Shown here: piece by piece, positions 1 through 26,932 of the stretch
Layout: every line of letters begins with the position of its first letter
Position numbering within the stretch: position 1 is the stretch's first letter
Source: Actinokineospora iranica
Lineage (GTDB): Bacteria > Actinomycetota > Actinomycetes > Mycobacteriales > Pseudonocardiaceae
Assembly: GCF_900101685.1 (NCBI RefSeq)
Contig: NZ_FMZZ01000007.1
Span: 296,746-360,745 of the forward strand
Direction: 5' to 3'
Length of the DNA stretch: 64,000 bases
The notes under the pieces: model-generated
What the model was told of the DNA's origin: nothing
Database searches by the model: none
Seen by the model: only the letters and a program-made list of their open reading frames with translations
Translations under genes and position numbers: made by a program

Positions 1-14654
<14,654 letters not shown>

Positions 14655-14757
14655 CTCAACAGCTCTTTTCTTCATGAATGGAGAAAGGCGCGTCGCGGTG
14701 GCCCGCACACGGCCCAGGTGCGCCCGCTGGTGGTTCGGGGTTCGTTTTCCGCGGTTC

Positions 14758-16350
14758 TCAGCCGGGCGCGATGGCGGCTTCGTCCCCGTCGCGCAGGGCG
14801 GTGAGCAGGGCGCGCAACCCGGCTTCCACGCGGTCGATCTCGCCGTCGGTGATGAACACCGACGGCTCAAGGCGCAGTGTGTCGGTCGCGCTGGCGGTGG
14901 GCAGGACGCGCAGGGCGTGCGCGCGCAGCAGGTAGCCGGACAGCGCGTAGCCGAGGAGCCCGTCGCGGGCCTGCTCGGCGATGAACCCCGCGGCGGAGCC
15001 GGACTGGTCGCGGAACTCCATGCCGATCATCAGTCCGACGCCCCGCACGTCGGCGACCACGGTCGGGAACTCGTCCCGCAACCCGTTCAGCATGGCCAGC
15101 AGCCGGGCGCCGCGCTCGGCCGCCAGCGCGTAGACCGCGCCGCCGTCGGCTTCCAGCAGGTCCACCGTGCGCGCCGCGATGAGCGTGGAGAAGGCGTCCT
15201 TGGCGAAGGTCGAGCTGTGCACAAGCTCGAACTCGTCGCGGTAGCGCGACTTGCGCACCAGGGTCATCGCCGCCTTGGCGATTCCGCCGCCGAGGCTCTT
15301 GGCCAGCGTGTAGTAGTCGCCCAGCAGGCCCACCTGCGAGCTGGCGAAGAACGTGCCGGTGCGGCCCATGCCGCTTTGCACCTCGTCGACGATGATCGGC
15401 AGGTCGACGGCGGCGCACACCCGCTGGACCCGCTCGACGGTCTCCCGGTCGAACGGCCGGATGCCCGCCTCGCCCTGGACCGGTTCGAGGATGAACGCGC
15501 AGATGACCGGCAGGTCCCGCTCGACCACGCGGACGGCGTCGCCGTCGACGGCCACGTCGAACAGGGTTCCGCGCTCGGCGTCGATCGCCTCGGCCAGCGC
15601 GTCGGGCTCGCGCACCGGGACGAACCGGCACCGCGCGGCGAGCGACTGGAACGGGGTCCGGAACCCGGCGTTGTGCGTGAGCTGGACGCTGCCGACGAGC
15701 TTGCCGTGGAACGAGCCCTCCGGGGCCAGGAACACCGGCGCTGCCGCGGCGCGCTCGGCGTTGGCCCGGGTGACCGCGTCGAGCACCGCGTCCGGCGGGG
15801 CGGCACGCGCCACCGTCAGCCGGTCGAGGGTCTCGTCCGCCGGGACGCGGGCGCCCCCGGCGAGTGCGGCGCGGGCCTTCTCGATGTTCCCGTCGATCTC
15901 CGCCATCAGGTCGGCCACCTTCGCGACCCGGTCCAGCTCGGCGTGCTTGACCGCGATCTCGACCGCCTCCGCGCCGCTGTTGGCGAAGATCGCCGAGTAC
16001 TCCCCGACGTCGCCGAACTCGCGGCGGAGGATGGCGTTCACCCGCTGGGCAAGGTCGTTGGCATAGGGGTGCCGGGAGAACTGGGCGTGCACCGGGACGC
16101 CCTGATCCAGCAGCTGCCTGGCGTGGGCGACCAGTGCGGGGTGGTTGTGCCCGAGGACGGTCGAGCCGTATCCGCCCACGAGGTCGAGCACGGCGACCTC
16201 ACGGCCTGTTTCGTCGCGGTAATAGAGAGTGTCCTTCCGCGCCCGGTGGTAATGGACGTTCAGTCCCAGTGAGGCGAGCAGACCCCCGAGGTAGGGCTCC
16301 GCGAGGTCGCTTCCTGAATGTTCAGGGTTCGTGGTCAATCCGGTTCCCAA
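14758..16350 (-). CDS. PLP-dependent class III aminotransferase (polyketide aldehyde transaminase)
   Basis: This 530-residue fold-type I, class III aminotransferase has NSGAEAVE for cofactor phosphate binding, [14 protein letters not shown] with the PLP-contacting Asp, and the Schiff-base Lys in TLAKSLGGG. Class III omega-transaminases beside thioester-reductase PKSs aminate the released polyketide aldehyde, and that is the inferred job here. A segment of about 60 residues (roughly 125-190, rich in A/D/R) is inserted between the NSGAE and FHGK motifs, making it longer than the usual 430-460 residues. No ATG lies near the N-terminus. The start is TTG at 16350, or an in-frame TTG at 16338, both with weak ribosome sites. 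It is on the same strand as PKS A, about 100 bp upstream of that gene, and divergent from PKS B. Confidence 0.9.
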   Translation of the reverse strand: MGTGLTTNPEHSGSDLAEPYLGGLLASLGLNVHYHRARKDTLYYRDETGREVAVLDLVGGYGSTVLGHNHPALVAHARQLLDQGVPVHAQFSRHPYANDLAQRVNAILRREFGDVGEYSAIFANSGAEAVEIAVKHAELDRVAKVADLMAEIDGNIEKARAALAGGARVPADETLDRLTVARAAPPDAVLDAVTRANAERAAAAPVFLAPEGSFHGKLVGSVQLTHNAGFRTPFQSLAARCRFVPVREPDALAEAIDAERGTLFDVAVDGDAVRVVERDLPVICAFILEPVQGEAGIRPFDRETVERVQRVCAAVDLPIIVDEVQSGMGRTGTFFASSQVGLLGDYYTLAKSLGGGIAKAAMTLVRKSRYRDEFELVHSSTFAKDAFSTLIAARTVDLLEADGGAVYALAAERGARLLAMLNGLRDEFPTVVADVRGVGLMIGMEFRDQSGSAAGFIAEQARDGLLGYALSGYLLRAHALRVLPTASATDTLRLEPSVFITDGEIDRVEAGLRALLTALRDGDEAAIAPG

Positions 16351-16601
16351 CCTTGTGAGGGCCTACGTGTGCGCAAAGCTACAGAATCGCGAGTAATGCC
16401 CTTCTCATTCAGTGCTAATCGGTCCGATTATCGTTTCGAGGACCGGCGAGAGTGGACGATTACTGCTTTGCGAGCGCGGTCGGGACACAATGCCAGAGCG
16501 GCGAGCCGAAAGACGAGTTCTCCGCGAACGGGAGATGACCGTGCACGGTGTCCAGGAGCCCATCCGTGCGCCCCATCGACGATTTCGGGAGCTGACGGCG
16601 C
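16351..16601. promoter_or_regulatory. Divergent promoter region between aminotransferase/PKS A and PKS B/C
   Basis: This non-coding stretch of about 250 bp is more AT-rich than its surroundings. Both arms of the alkaloid cluster begin here, so it must hold back-to-back promoters. It contains a perfect 15-nt palindrome at 16416-16430. A GGGAG ribosome site sits just upstream of the PKS B GTG start. No unambiguous -35/-10 pair was identified. Confidence 0.6.
16416..16430. promoter_or_regulatory. Palindromic operator candidate in the cluster's divergent promoter
   Basis: TAATCGG-T-CCGATTA is a perfect 7-1-7 inverted repeat in the AT-rich intergenic region between the divergent halves of the PKS cluster. 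Its size and position suit a TetR/GntR-type repressor. No cognate regulator gene is present in the cluster part seen here, so the assignment is inference. Confidence 0.4.
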
Positions 16602-19600
16602 GTGCGCACTGACGAGAACCAACTCCGCCAGTACCTCAAGCGGGCCGTCGCGGACGCCCAGGCCAGCCGCGCGCGCCTGCGCGAGGTGGAGAGCCGGGAG
16701 CGCGAGCCGATCGCCATCGTGGGGATGGCGTGCCGCTACCCGGGCGGCGTGGACTCGCCGGAGCGGCTGTGGCGACTGGTCGCCGACGGCGTGGACGCGG
16801 TGTCCCCGTTCCCGGACAACCGGGGCTGGCCGCTGGACCGGCTCTACCACCCGGACCCCGACAGCGTCGGCAAGTCCTACACCGACCTGGGTGGGTTCGT
16901 GCACGACGCGGACCGGTTCGACGCGGCGTTCTTCGGCATGTCGCCGCGCGAGGCGCTGGCCACCGACCCGCAGCAGCGGCTGCTGCTGGAGAGCGCGTGG
17001 GAGAGCCTGGAACGGGCCGGGATTCCCGCCGACTCGGTGCGCGGCAGCCGGACCGGAGTGTTCGTCGGCTCGATGTACCACGACTACGGCGCCCGTCCGC
17101 ACCTGCCGCAGGAGGAGTTCGAGGGCTACCTCTACAGCGGCAGCGCGGGCAGCGTCGCCTCGGGCAGGCTGGCCTACGTCTTCGGGCTGGAGGGCCCCGC
17201 CGTCACCGTCGACACCGCGTGCTCGTCGTCGCTGGTCGCCATCCACCTCGCGGCCGCGTCCCTGCGCCGCGGCGAGTGCGACCTGGCGCTGGCCGGTGGC
17301 GTGACAGTGCTGTCGACGCCGCAGGTGTTCGTGGAGTTCTCCCGGCTGCGCGGCCTGTCCGCGGACGGCCGGTGCAAGTCCTTCGCCGCCGCCGCCGACG
17401 GCACCGGCTGGTCGGAGGGCGTCGGCCTGCTGCTGGTCGAGCGCCTGTCCGACGCCCGCCGCAACGGCCACGACGTGCTCGCCGTGATCTCCGGGTCGGC
17501 GATCAACCAGGACGGCGCGAGCGCCGGGCTCAGCGCCCCCAACGGCCCGGCGCAGGAGCGGGTGATCCGCGCCGCGCTGGCCGACGCCGGGCTCACCGCC
17601 GCCGACATCGACCTGCTGGAGGCGCACGGCACCGGCACCCCGCTGGGCGACCCGCTGGAGGCCAACGCCCTGATCGCCGCCTACGGCCGCGGCAGACCCG
17701 CCGACCGGCCGCTGCGGTTGGGGTCGCTGAAGTCCAACATCGGCCACACCCAGGCCGCGGCGGGCGTCGGCGGCGTCATCAAGGTCGTGCAGGCCATCCG
17801 CAACGGAGTCATGCCCAAGACCCTGCACGCCGACGAGCCGACCCCGCACGTCGACTGGGCCTCCGGCGCGCTCGCCCTGCTGACCGAGGCCAAGGCGTGG
17901 CCGGAGTCCGACCGGCCCCGCCGCGCCGGGGTGTCGGCGTTCGGGTTCAGCGGCACGAACGCCCACGTCATCGTCGAGCAGCCGCCTGTCCCGCCCGTGG
18001 GCGAGCCCGCGGACGATGCCACCGACCGGGCCGAGGGCAAGCAGGCCGACGTGCCCGTCGCCGCAGCCCCGGTCCTGCCCTTCGTGCTGTCCGCCCGCTC
18101 GCCAGAGGCGCTGCGCGCGCAGGCGGGGCGGATCGCCGCGCTCCTGGCCGAGCGCCCCGACCTCGACCTGCTCGACCTGTCCTACTCGCTGGCCACCACC
18201 CGCAGCGCCCTGCGGCACCGCGCCGTCGCCCTGGCGGGCGACCGCGCCGAGCTGGTCGCCAGTCTCGCCGAGCTGGCCGAGGGGACGCCGGGCGCGGTCA
18301 TCGGGACCAAGGACGAGGGACGACTCGCGTTCATGTTCACCGGCGGCGGCGCCCAGCGCGTCGGGATGGCCCGCGAGCTGGCCGAGACGTTCCCCGTCTT
18401 CGCCGAGGCGTTCGACGAGGTCTGCCTGGCTCTCGACGAACACCTGCCCCGCCCGCTGCGCGAGGTCATCGAGACCGGCGACGAGCTGGGCGAGATCGAT
18501 TACACCCTCGCCGCCCTCTTCGCGGTCGGAGTCGCGCTGTTCCGCCTGCTCGACACCTGGGGCGTCCACCCGGACCACCTCGTCGGCCACTCCACCGGCG
18601 AGCTGATCGCCGCCCACCTCGCCGGGGTGCTGACGCTGCGCGACGCCGCGGTTCTGATCACCACCCGCGGCAGGCTCATGCGCGCCTTGCCAGACGGCGG
18701 CGCGATGGTCGCGGTCGAAGCGAGTGAGGACGAGGTGCGTGAGACCCTCGACGCCGAAGGCCGTGCCGTGATCGGCACGGTGAACGGGCCGAGGGCGGTC
18801 GTGCTCTCCGGCGACGAGGACGCCGTGCACGCCGTCGCCCAGGTCTGGCGGGACCGCGGCCGCGGCGTCAAGGTCCTGCCGATCCTGCGCGCGTCGCACT
18901 CGCACCGCATGGACCCGATGCTCGACGAGTTCCGCGTCGTCGCCAAGGGGCTGACCTTCCACAGCCCCCGGGTCGGGATCGTCTCCACGGTCACCGGCGA
19001 GGTCGAGACGGGCGCGGGGTGGACCTCCCCCGACTACTGGGTGGAGCAGATCCGCAAACCGGTCCGCTTCCTCGACGCCGTCCGCACCCTGGAGGCCCAG
19101 GGCGTCACCACGCTGCTGGAGCTGGGGCCGGACGGGGTGCTGTCCGCGATGGCCGCAACCGGCGTCGAGCACGCCGTCGCGGTGCCCGCCCTGCGCCGCA
19201 AGCACTCCGAGCCCAGGACGCTGGTCCACGCGCTGGCCGTGCTGCACGCGCGGGGCGTCCCGGTCGACTGGGCCGCGTTCTTCGCCGGGACCGGCGCGGG
19301 CAAGGTCGACCTGCCGACCTACCCCTTCGAGCGCGAGCGGTACTGGCTGGAGCCCGTCGCCCCCTCGGCCAGCGGGGGCGCCGACCCCGGCGGGCCGGAC
19401 CCGCTCGGCGCGCTCCACCAGGTCGCGTGGGTTCCGGACGTGATCCGGCCGTCGGCCCGGGTGACGCCATGGACGACGCTCGGCGACTCGGGCGGGGACG
19501 ACCTGGCCGCCTTCGCCCAGGCGCTCGCGGCCGGGGACGGCGCCCGCGCTCTCCTCGCCCCGGTCGGCGGCGGGAACGCGGTGCGGAAAGCGGCGGACCT

Positions 19601-21248
19601 GGTCCAGCGGTGGCTGGCCGACGACCGGTTCGCCGAGGTCCGCCTGGTCGTCGTCACCCGGGGCGCGGTGGACACCGAGGCGCCCGACCCGGCATCGGCG
19701 GCGGTGTGGGGCCTGGTGCGGTCGGCGCAGACCGAGGCGCCTGACCGGATACTGCTCGTGGACACCGACTCGGACACCGACTCGGACACCGACACCGACA
19801 CCGACCCGGTCCCGCCCGCGCTGCTGTCGGCGCTGCTGGCCGCGGACGAGCCCCAGGCCGCCATCCGCTCCGGACAGGTCCGCGTCCCGCGCCTCACCCG
19901 GCTCCGCCCCGCCGCGGCCAGCGCGGCGAACGGCCCGACGTGGAATCCCGAGGGCACCGTCCTCATCACCGGCGGCACCGGGGTCCTCGGCGCCGCCGTC
20001 GCCCGCCACCTCGCCGCCGCCCACGGCGTCCGGCGCCTGCTGCTGGTCAACCGCGCGGGCCCGGCCGCGGCCGGGGACCTGGTGGCCGAGCTGACCGGCC
20101 TCGGCGCCGAGGTCCAGGTCAGCGCGTGCGATGTCGCCGACCGCGGCGCGCTCGCCGCGCTGCTCGCCGACATCCCCGCCGACCGGCCCCTGACCGGGGT
20201 CGTGCACGCGGCGGGCGTGCTGGACAACAGCCTGCTCCCGGCCATGACCCCCGGTCGCCTCGACGCCGTGCTGGCCCCCAAGGCCGACGGCGCGCGGCAC
20301 CTGCACGAGCTGACCCGGGACGCGGACCTGTCGGCGTTCGTGCTGTTCTCCGCCGCCGTCGGCCTGTTCGGCGGCCCCGGCCAGGCCAACTACGCCGCCG
20401 CCTGCGCCTATCTCGACGGGCTCGCCCAGCACCGCCGTGCCCTCGGCCTGCCCGCCACCTCGGTGGCGTGGGGGCTGTGGGACGTCGACGGCGGCATCAA
20501 CGCGGGCGTCGGCCCCATCGACCGGGCCCGGCTCGCCCGCGACGGCTTCGTCCCGATTCCCGCGGCCGACGCGGTCGCGCTGCTGGACACCGCGCTCGCG
20601 ACCGGACTGCCCGCGGTGGCCGTCACCCCGTTCGATCTGGACGCGGTGCGCGCCCTGCACCGGGTCCCGCCGCTGCTGCGCGCGCTGGTCCCGACCACCG
20701 GCAGGCCCGCGGCGGGCGGCCAGGAGCCGATCGCGGCGCGGCTGTCCGGGCTGACCGGCGTCGAGCGCGCGGAACTCGTCCTCGACCTGGTCTGCGGCGC
20801 GGTGGCCGCGGTGCTCGGCCGCACCGACCCGGCCGCGATCGACCCCGGGCAGCCGTTCCGGGAACAGGGCTTCGACTCGCTCACCGCGGTCGAGCTGCGC
20901 AACCGGCTCACCGCGGGCACCGGAGTCCAGCTGCCCGCGACCGCGGTGTTCGACCATCCCACGCCCGCGCGGCTGGCCGAGTTCGTGCTCGACCGGGTCG
21001 CCCCCGATGCCGCCGCCGAGCCCCGCTCGTCCGCGCTCACCGCGCTGGACCAGCTGGAGCACGCGCTGGCCGCCGCCGAGGACACCGCCGACCGCGAGCA
21101 GATCACCGTGCGGCTGCAGACCGTCCTGTCCCGGTGGCTGGAGAAGGACGCCGCCCAGGCCGCCGGACCGGACGACCCGCTCGAGTCGGCGTCCACCGCG
21201 GAACTGCTCGACTTCATCGACAACGAGCTCGGCCGCGCCCAGCGCTGA
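16602..21248 (+). CDS. Type I polyketide synthase B: docking-KS-AT-KR(inactive?)-ACP-docking
   Basis: 1,548 residues, one module. Residues 1-30 form an N-terminal docking helix ([13 protein letters not shown]), so it accepts a chain from another PKS. The KS (about 35-455) has DTACSSS, EAHGTGT and KSNIGHT. The AT (about 570-860) keeps the nucleophile Ser but reads GGGAQ instead of GQGAQ, GHSTGE, and RASH where malonyl ATs have HAFH and methylmalonyl ATs YASH, so extender choice is uncertain. There is no DH. The KR (about 1115-1300) keeps the nucleotide-binding TGGTGVLG and Tyr1264, but the catalytic Ser is Ala1251, the catalytic Asn is Cys1268, and LDD is LDN, so it is probably non-reducing. 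The ACP ([10 protein letters not shown]) and a C-terminal docking region follow. The start is GTG with GGGAG about 10 nt upstream. A DT/DS repeat run lies in the AT-KR linker. The expected outcome is a beta-keto intermediate passed to PKS C. Confidence 0.93.
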   Translation: MRTDENQLRQYLKRAVADAQASRARLREVESREREPIAIVGMACRYPGGVDSPERLWRLVADGVDAVSPFPDNRGWPLDRLYHPDPDSVGKSYTDLGGFVHDADRFDAAFFGMSPREALATDPQQRLLLESAWESLERAGIPADSVRGSRTGVFVGSMYHDYGARPHLPQEEFEGYLYSGSAGSVASGRLAYVFGLEGPAVTVDTACSSSLVAIHLAAASLRRGECDLALAGGVTVLSTPQVFVEFSRLRGLSADGRCKSFAAAADGTGWSEGVGLLLVERLSDARRNGHDVLAVISGSAINQDGASAGLSAPNGPAQERVIRAALADAGLTAADIDLLEAHGTGTPLGDPLEANALIAAYGRGRPADRPLRLGSLKSNIGHTQAAAGVGGVIKVVQAIRNGVMPKTLHADEPTPHVDWASGALALLTEAKAWPESDRPRRAGVSAFGFSGTNAHVIVEQPPVPPVGEPADDATDRAEGKQADVPVAAAPVLPFVLSARSPEALRAQAGRIAALLAERPDLDLLDLSYSLATTRSALRHRAVALAGDRAELVASLAELAEGTPGAVIGTKDEGRLAFMFTGGGAQRVGMARELAETFPVFAEAFDEVCLALDEHLPRPLREVIETGDELGEIDYTLAALFAVGVALFRLLDTWGVHPDHLVGHSTGELIAAHLAGVLTLRDAAVLITTRGRLMRALPDGGAMVAVEASEDEVRETLDAEGRAVIGTVNGPRAVVLSGDEDAVHAVAQVWRDRGRGVKVLPILRASHSHRMDPMLDEFRVVAKGLTFHSPRVGIVSTVTGEVETGAGWTSPDYWVEQIRKPVRFLDAVRTLEAQGVTTLLELGPDGVLSAMAATGVEHAVAVPALRRKHSEPRTLVHALAVLHARGVPVDWAAFFAGTGAGKVDLPTYPFERERYWLEPVAPSASGGADPGGPDPLGALHQVAWVPDVIRPSARVTPWTTLGDSGGDDLAAFAQALAAGDGARALLAPVGGGNAVRKAADLVQRWLADDRFAEVRLVVVTRGAVDTEAPDPASAAVWGLVRSAQTEAPDRILLVDTDSDTDSDTDTDTDPVPPALLSALLAADEPQAAIRSGQVRVPRLTRLRPAAASAANGPTWNPEGTVLITGGTGVLGAAVARHLAAAHGVRRLLLVNRAGPAAAGDLVAELTGLGAEVQVSACDVADRGALAALLADIPADRPLTGVVHAAGVLDNSLLPAMTPGRLDAVLAPKADGARHLHELTRDADLSAFVLFSAAVGLFGGPGQANYAAACAYLDGLAQHRRALGLPATSVAWGLWDVDGGINAGVGPIDRARLARDGFVPIPAADAVALLDTALATGLPAVAVTPFDLDAVRALHRVPPLLRALVPTTGRPAAGGQEPIAARLSGLTGVERAELVLDLVCGAVAAVLGRTDPAAIDPGQPFREQGFDSLTAVELRNRLTAGTGVQLPATAVFDHPTPARLAEFVLDRVAPDAAAEPRSSALTALDQLEHALAAAEDTADREQITVRLQTVLSRWLEKDAAQAAGPDDPLESASTAELLDFIDNELGRAQR

Positions 21249-21284
21249 CGCCCGCCCGACTTCCCAGAACAGGTGCCCCTCGCC

Positions 21285-24200
21285 ATGGCGGATGAGAAGA
21301 AGCTCGCGGAATACTTGAAATGGGTCACCGCGGACCTGCGCAAGGCCAGGCAGCGCATCGCGGAGTTGGAGTCCGGCCGCGCGGAGCCGATCGCGATCGT
21401 CGGCATGGCCTGCCGCTATCCGGGCGGCGTGCGCTCGGCCGACGACCTCTGGCGGCTCGTCGCGGACGGCCGCGACGGCATCACCGGGTTCCCCGACGAC
21501 CGCGGCTGGGATATCGACGCCCTCTACGACCCCGACCCGGACTCGCCCGGCACCACCTACACCCGCGAAGGCGGCTTCCTCGACGGCGCGACGGACTTCG
21601 ACGCGGACTTCTTCGGGATCTCCCCGCGCGAGGCGCTCTCCATGGACCCGCAGCAGCGGGTGCTGCTGGAGACCGCGTGGGAGACCTTCGAGCACGCCAA
21701 CATCGACCCGACCCCGCTGCGCGGCGCCGACGTCGGCGTCTTCGTCGGCGCGGTGGAGCAGTCCTACCTCGGGCTGACCGGCCCGCAGGAGTTCGAGGGC
21801 TACCTGCTCACCGGCAAGCTCGGCGCGGTCGTGTCCGGCAGGCTCTCCTACGCCTTCGGATTCGAGGGCCCGGCCATGACCGTGGACACGGCGTGCTCGT
21901 CGTCCCTGGTCGCCATGCACCTGGCCGCCCAGTCGCTGCGCGGCGGCGAGTCCCGGCTCGCCCTCGCGGGCGGTGTGACGGTCGTCGGCAGCCCCGGCGG
22001 GTTCGTCGACTTCTCCCGCCAGCGCGGCCTGGCCCCCGACGGCCGCTGCAAGTCGTTCGCCGCGGCGGCCGACGGCACCAGTTGGGCCGAGGGCGCAGGC
22101 CTCGTCTTGCTGGAGCGGCTCAGCGACGCCGTCGAGAACGGGCACCGGGTGCTCGCCGTCCTGCGCTCGTCCGCGGTCAACTCAGACGGCGCGTCCAACG
22201 GGCTGACCGCCCCCAGCGGCCCCGCCCAGGAGCGCGTCATCCGCGCCGCCCTCGCCTACGCGCGGCTGGACGCGGCCGAGGTCGACGCCGTCGAGGCGCA
22301 CGGCACCGGCACCAGGCTCGGCGACCCCATCGAGGCCCAGGCGCTGCTGGCCACCTACGGCGCCGCGCACACTCCGCGGCGCCCGCTGCTGCTGGGCTCG
22401 CTCAAGTCCAACATCGGGCACACCGTCGCGGCAGCGGGCGTCGGCGGGGTGATCAAAATGGTCCAGGCGCTGCGGCACGGCGCCCTGCCCCGCACCCTGC
22501 ACGTCGACGCGCCCACCCCGCTGGTCGACTGGTCCGGCGGCGGCGTCGCGCTGCTCACCGAGCACAGCCCGTGGCCGGAGACCGACCGGCCGCGCCGGGC
22601 CGCGGTGTCGGCGTTCGGCGTCAGCGGCACGAACGCGCACGTCATCCTCGAACAGGCTCCCCCCGAGAGCGCGGCGGCAGGACCCCGGTCAGCGCCGCCC
22701 GTGCTCCCACTGGCGCTGTCGGCCAAGTCCGGCCAGGCGCTGGCCGCCCAGGCGCGCAACCTGGTTTCCCTCCTGACGGAGACGCCGGGCCTGTCCGGTG
22801 TGGACTTGGCGTGCACGCTGGCCACCAGTCGGGCCGCATTGACCGAGCGGGCCGTCGTCGTCGGCTCCGACATCGGCGCGCTGCTCGCCGGGCTGCGCCC
22901 GCTCGCCGAGGGAGGCGCCAGCGGCACGACCGCCGCCGCGCCGGGCAAGGGCAGGCTGGGAGTCCTGTTCACCGGCCAAGGCGCCCAGCGCGTCGCCATG
23001 GGCGCCCGGCTGCGCGCGGCGTTCCCGGTGTTCGCCGAGGCGTTCGACACCGCGTGCGCCGAACTGGACCGGCACCTGGAGCACCCGCTGCGCGACGTGC
23101 TCGACGACGCGGACCGGCTCACCGCGACCGAATACGCCCAGCCCGCGCTGTTCGCGCTGGAGGTCGCCCTGTTCCGGCTGTTCGAGTCCTGGGGCGTGCG
23201 CCCCGACTACCTGGCCGGGCACTCCGTCGGCGAACTCGCCGCGGCGCACGTGGCCGGAGTGCTGTCGCTGCCGGACGCGGCGCTCGTCGTCACCGCGCGG
23301 GGCAGGCTCATGCAGGCGCTGCCCGAGGGCGGGGCGATGGTGGCGCTGCAGGCCACCGAGGACGAGGTGGCGCCCCTGTTGGCGGGGGCGGTCGCGATCG
23401 CCGCGGTGAACGGCCCCGACTCGACGGTGGTGTCCGGCGACCAGGACGCGGTCGAGCGCGTCGCCGACACGGTGAGCTCTTGGGGCAGGCGCGCCAAACA
23501 CCTGGTGGTCAGCCACGCGTTCCACTCACCGCTGGTGGACCCGATGCTGGCGGAGTTCGGCCGGGTGCTGGACAAGGTCGCCTTCCGCGCGCCGGAGATC
23601 CCCATCGTCTCCACGGTCACCGGCCGCGTCGCCGTCGGGGACGAACTGCGCTCACCGGCGTACTGGGTCGGCCAGGCGCGCGAGCCGGTCCGCTTCCTCG
23701 ACGCGGTCCGCACCCTGGTCCAGCGGAAGGTGACCGCCACCCTGGAGTTGGGCCCGGCCGGGGTCCTCTCGGCCATGGTCGCCGGGATCGCCCCGATCAC
23801 CGCCGTGCCCGCGGTGCGCGACGTCCAGGCCGAGGCCCACGACGCCGTGGCTGCCCTGGGCGGGCTGTGGTCCACCGGCGTGCCCGTCGACTGGCCCGCC
23901 TACTTCGCCGGGACCGGCGCGCGGCAGGTGGACCTGCCCACCTACCCGTTCCAGCGCGAGCGGTACTGGCTGGAGACCACCGAGGTCACCGTGACGCGGC
24001 CCGCCGACACGCCGCGGGACGCCATCCTGCGCGTCGACTGGGCTCCCTTCACCCCGCCCGAGCGGGCCGCCCCGCGGGCCTTGGGCCTGCTGCGCCTCAC
24101 CGGGGCGGAAATCCCGGAGATCGCCACCGGCGCCGGACTGGTCGAGTTCGTCGACGCGGCCGCGGCCCTCGACGCGGTGGGCTCCTACGACGCCCTCGTC

Positions 24201-26927
24201 GTGCCCGCGCTGTTCGCCGCGGGCGGTGACGTGCCCGCCCGCGCCGAGCGCGCGGTGCTGGACGCGCTGGCGCTGGTGCGGGCGTGGCTGGCCGACGAGC
24301 GGACCACCCAGGTCCCGCTGGTGGTGCTGACCCGAGGCGCGGTGGCCACCGAGAGCGGGGGAGTGGACGCCGCGGGCCTCGTCGCCGCGCCGCTGTGGGG
24401 CCTGCTGCGCACGGCGCAGTCGGAGGCCCCGGACCGGGTCGTGCTCGTCGACACCGATGACGACCCGGCGTCCACCGCCGCGCTGCCCGCCGTTCTCGCC
24501 TGCGGCAGGCCGCAGGTCGCCCTCCGCGCGGGCCGCGCCCTCGAACCCGGCCTGGTCAAGGCGGGCAGGCCGGGCGGGCGCGACCACCGGTGGAATCCCG
24601 AGGGCACCGTGCTGATCACCGGCGGCACCGGCGCCCTCGGCGGCCTGGTGGCCCGCCACCTGGTCCAGCGGCACGGCGTCCGGCGCCTGCTGCTGGTCAG
24701 CCGCCGCGGCCCGGACGCGGCGGGCGCGGGCGAGTTGGCCGCCGAGTTGGCCGAGCACGGCGCCGGAGTGCGGGTCGCCGCCTGCGACCTCACCGACCGG
24801 GACGCGGTCGCCGCGCTGCTCGCGGGCATCCCCGCCGACCACCCGCTCACCGGCGTCGTGCACGCCGCGGGCGTCATCGACGACGGCATGATCGCCGACC
24901 AGACCCCCGACCGGGTGACGGCCGTGCTGCGGCCCAAGGCGCACGCGGCGTGGACCCTGCACGAGCTCACCCGCGACCACGACCTGGACGCCTTCGTGCT
25001 GTTCTCCTCCGTCGCGGGCGTCATCGGCGGCGCGGGCCAGTCCGGCTACGCCGCGGCCAACACCTTCCTCGACGCCTTGGCCGACCACCGCGCCGGGCTC
25101 GGGCTCCCCGCGACCTCGCTGGCGTGGGGCCTGTGGGCGCACGAGCGGGGCATGAGCGGGCACCTGACCCGCGCCGAACTCGACCGCATCGCCCGTGCCG
25201 GGCTGCTCGCCATCACCGAGGACACCGGCCCGGCGATGCTGGACCTGGCCCTGCGCGCGGGCAGGCCCGCACTCGTGGTGACCCCGGTCGACCTGGACGC
25301 GCTGCGGGCCGACGCCAGGCGGTCGCCGCTGCTGCTGCGCCGCCTGGTCCAGGACACCGGCGGGGCCGCGGCCGACGACGAGTTGACCGCCGAGCGGCTG
25401 GCGGGCCTGACTCCCGCGCGCAGGCGCGCGGCCGTCGCGGAGTTCACCCTCCGCGAGGTCGCCCTGGTGCTCGGGCACTCCGGACAGGCGACCGTCGAGG
25501 GCGGCAAGCGGTTCACCGACCTCGGGTTCGACTCGCTCACCTCCGTGGAGCTGCGCAACCGGCTCGCCGACGCCACCGGACTCACGCTGTCCCCGGCGCT
25601 GATCTTCGAGCATCCCACCCCGGACGACCTGGTGGACCACCTGCTCGCGGCCCTGGCCGCCGCGACGCCCGCGGAATCGGGCCCGACCGGTGTCGACCAC
25701 GTCGACCACGTCGACCCTGTCGGACACGTCGATCACGTCGACTACGCGGCCGACATCCACCTGCCAGACGACGTCCGCCCCGCGCCCGAGACCACGGTGG
25801 CCGCCGCCGACCCCGCCGAGGTCCTGCTGACCGGAGCCACCGGCTTCCTCGGCGCCTTCCTGCTCCGCGACCTCATGCGGTCCACCCGGGCCAGGGTGCA
25901 CTGCCTGGTGCGCGGCGCCGACCTCGCCGACGCCACGCGCAGGCTGCGCGACAACCTCACCTGGTACCAGGTGGGCGCCGAGGTCGACCCCGAGCGGCTT
26001 GTGGTCCACGTCGGCGACCTGTCCGCCCCGGGACTCGGACTGGCCGAGGACGCGTTCGACGACCTGTCCCGCCGGGTGGACGCCGTCTACCACGCTGGCG
26101 CGGCGGTCAGCTGGCTGCGGCCCTATTCCGAGCTCGCCGCTGGCAACGTCGGCGGCACCCGGGAGGTGCTGCGGCTGGCCGCGGCGCACCGGACCGTCCC
26201 GGTCCACTACGTGTCCACCACCGGCGTGTTCCCCGCCCCCGAGCCCGGCGCCGCCCCGGCCACCCCGACCGACCCGACCGGGCCCGCGCACCTGCTGCAC
26301 AACGGCTACCTGCGGAGCAAATGGGTCGCCGAGCAGGTCATCGGGCTCGGTCGCGCCCGCGGACTGCCGGTTTCGGTCTACCGGGTCGACGTGGTCTGCG
26401 GGGACCGGGTGAGCGGCGCGTGCCAGACCAAGGACTTCGTCTGGCTCAGCCTCAAGGGCCTGCTCGAGTCGGGGGCTGTGCCGCGGCGCCTCGCGGGCGT
26501 CGTGCACATGGTGCCGGTCGACTACGTCAGCTCGGCGATCGTGCACCTGTCCAGGCGGGAGGACACCGCGAACCGCACCTTCCACCTCTACAACCGGCAG
26601 GACCAGACCTTCGCCGAGTTCGTCGGCCACCTCCGGTCGGCGGGCTACGACCTGCCCGAAGTGGACTGGGACACCTGGCTGGGCCGGGTGCGCGCGGACC
26701 GGGCCAACGCCATCGTCCCCCTCCTGGACTCCTTCACCGGGATGAACCAGGTCCCCGGCCGGGCCACCTACCCCCCGATCGACGTCTCGGACACCGAGCG
26801 CGCCCTGTCGGGCACCGGGGTCGAGTGCCCGCCGGTCGACCGGGAGCTGTTCGACAAGTACATCGACTTCTTCGTCCGCGCGGGCTACTTCCCGTCTCCC
26901 GCCGGGTCCGGACAGGCAGGAGAGTGA
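21285..26927 (+). CDS. Type I polyketide synthase C: KS-AT-KR-ACP with terminal thioester reductase
   Basis: 1,880 residues, the last module of the assembly line. A docking helix ([14 protein letters not shown]) leads into the KS (about 35-460; DTACSSS, EAHGTGT). The AT carries GHSVGE and HAFH (malonyl type). There is no DH. The KR keeps Ser/Tyr/Asn (FSSVAG, GYAAAN) and IDD, so it should reduce the beta-keto to a hydroxyl. The ACP has [12 protein letters not shown]. The linker from ACP to the release domain contains repeated VDH units. In place of a thioesterase there is a thioester reductase (about 1510-1870) with [12 protein letters not shown] for NAD(P)H and YLRSK (Tyr-x-x-x-Lys). Such domains release the chain as an aldehyde, which the clustered aminotransferase could aminate. 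The ATG at 21285 is preferred over GTG 21273 because it places the docking helix at the terminus. Confidence 0.95.
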   Translation: MADEKKLAEYLKWVTADLRKARQRIAELESGRAEPIAIVGMACRYPGGVRSADDLWRLVADGRDGITGFPDDRGWDIDALYDPDPDSPGTTYTREGGFLDGATDFDADFFGISPREALSMDPQQRVLLETAWETFEHANIDPTPLRGADVGVFVGAVEQSYLGLTGPQEFEGYLLTGKLGAVVSGRLSYAFGFEGPAMTVDTACSSSLVAMHLAAQSLRGGESRLALAGGVTVVGSPGGFVDFSRQRGLAPDGRCKSFAAAADGTSWAEGAGLVLLERLSDAVENGHRVLAVLRSSAVNSDGASNGLTAPSGPAQERVIRAALAYARLDAAEVDAVEAHGTGTRLGDPIEAQALLATYGAAHTPRRPLLLGSLKSNIGHTVAAAGVGGVIKMVQALRHGALPRTLHVDAPTPLVDWSGGGVALLTEHSPWPETDRPRRAAVSAFGVSGTNAHVILEQAPPESAAAGPRSAPPVLPLALSAKSGQALAAQARNLVSLLTETPGLSGVDLACTLATSRAALTERAVVVGSDIGALLAGLRPLAEGGASGTTAAAPGKGRLGVLFTGQGAQRVAMGARLRAAFPVFAEAFDTACAELDRHLEHPLRDVLDDADRLTATEYAQPALFALEVALFRLFESWGVRPDYLAGHSVGELAAAHVAGVLSLPDAALVVTARGRLMQALPEGGAMVALQATEDEVAPLLAGAVAIAAVNGPDSTVVSGDQDAVERVADTVSSWGRRAKHLVVSHAFHSPLVDPMLAEFGRVLDKVAFRAPEIPIVSTVTGRVAVGDELRSPAYWVGQAREPVRFLDAVRTLVQRKVTATLELGPAGVLSAMVAGIAPITAVPAVRDVQAEAHDAVAALGGLWSTGVPVDWPAYFAGTGARQVDLPTYPFQRERYWLETTEVTVTRPADTPRDAILRVDWAPFTPPERAAPRALGLLRLTGAEIPEIATGAGLVEFVDAAAALDAVGSYDALVVPALFAAGGDVPARAERAVLDALALVRAWLADERTTQVPLVVLTRGAVATESGGVDAAGLVAAPLWGLLRTAQSEAPDRVVLVDTDDDPASTAALPAVLACGRPQVALRAGRALEPGLVKAGRPGGRDHRWNPEGTVLITGGTGALGGLVARHLVQRHGVRRLLLVSRRGPDAAGAGELAAELAEHGAGVRVAACDLTDRDAVAALLAGIPADHPLTGVVHAAGVIDDGMIADQTPDRVTAVLRPKAHAAWTLHELTRDHDLDAFVLFSSVAGVIGGAGQSGYAAANTFLDALADHRAGLGLPATSLAWGLWAHERGMSGHLTRAELDRIARAGLLAITEDTGPAMLDLALRAGRPALVVTPVDLDALRADARRSPLLLRRLVQDTGGAAADDELTAERLAGLTPARRRAAVAEFTLREVALVLGHSGQATVEGGKRFTDLGFDSLTSVELRNRLADATGLTLSPALIFEHPTPDDLVDHLLAALAAATPAESGPTGVDHVDHVDPVGHVDHVDYAADIHLPDDVRPAPETTVAAADPAEVLLTGATGFLGAFLLRDLMRSTRARVHCLVRGADLADATRRLRDNLTWYQVGAEVDPERLVVHVGDLSAPGLGLAEDAFDDLSRRVDAVYHAGAAVSWLRPYSELAAGNVGGTREVLRLAAAHRTVPVHYVSTTGVFPAPEPGAAPATPTDPTGPAHLLHNGYLRSKWVAEQVIGLGRARGLPVSVYRVDVVCGDRVSGACQTKDFVWLSLKGLLESGAVPRRLAGVVHMVPVDYVSSAIVHLSRREDTANRTFHLYNRQDQTFAEFVGHLRSAGYDLPEVDWDTWLGRVRADRANAIVPLLDSFTGMNQVPGRATYPPIDVSDTERALSGTGVECPPVDRELFDKYIDFFVRAGYFPSPAGSGQAGE

Positions 26928-26932
26928 CCGCA

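Noticed and set aside
16428..22145. Long minus-strand frame opposite PKS B and the start of PKS C
   Set aside because: Low-complexity composition without motifs; the plus strand carries complete PKS domains.
24590..26920. Upstream extension of the FAD monooxygenase frame through PKS C
   Set aside because: The frame stays open by GC bias, but the real start is at the PKS C stop, where the ribosome site and FAD motif begin.
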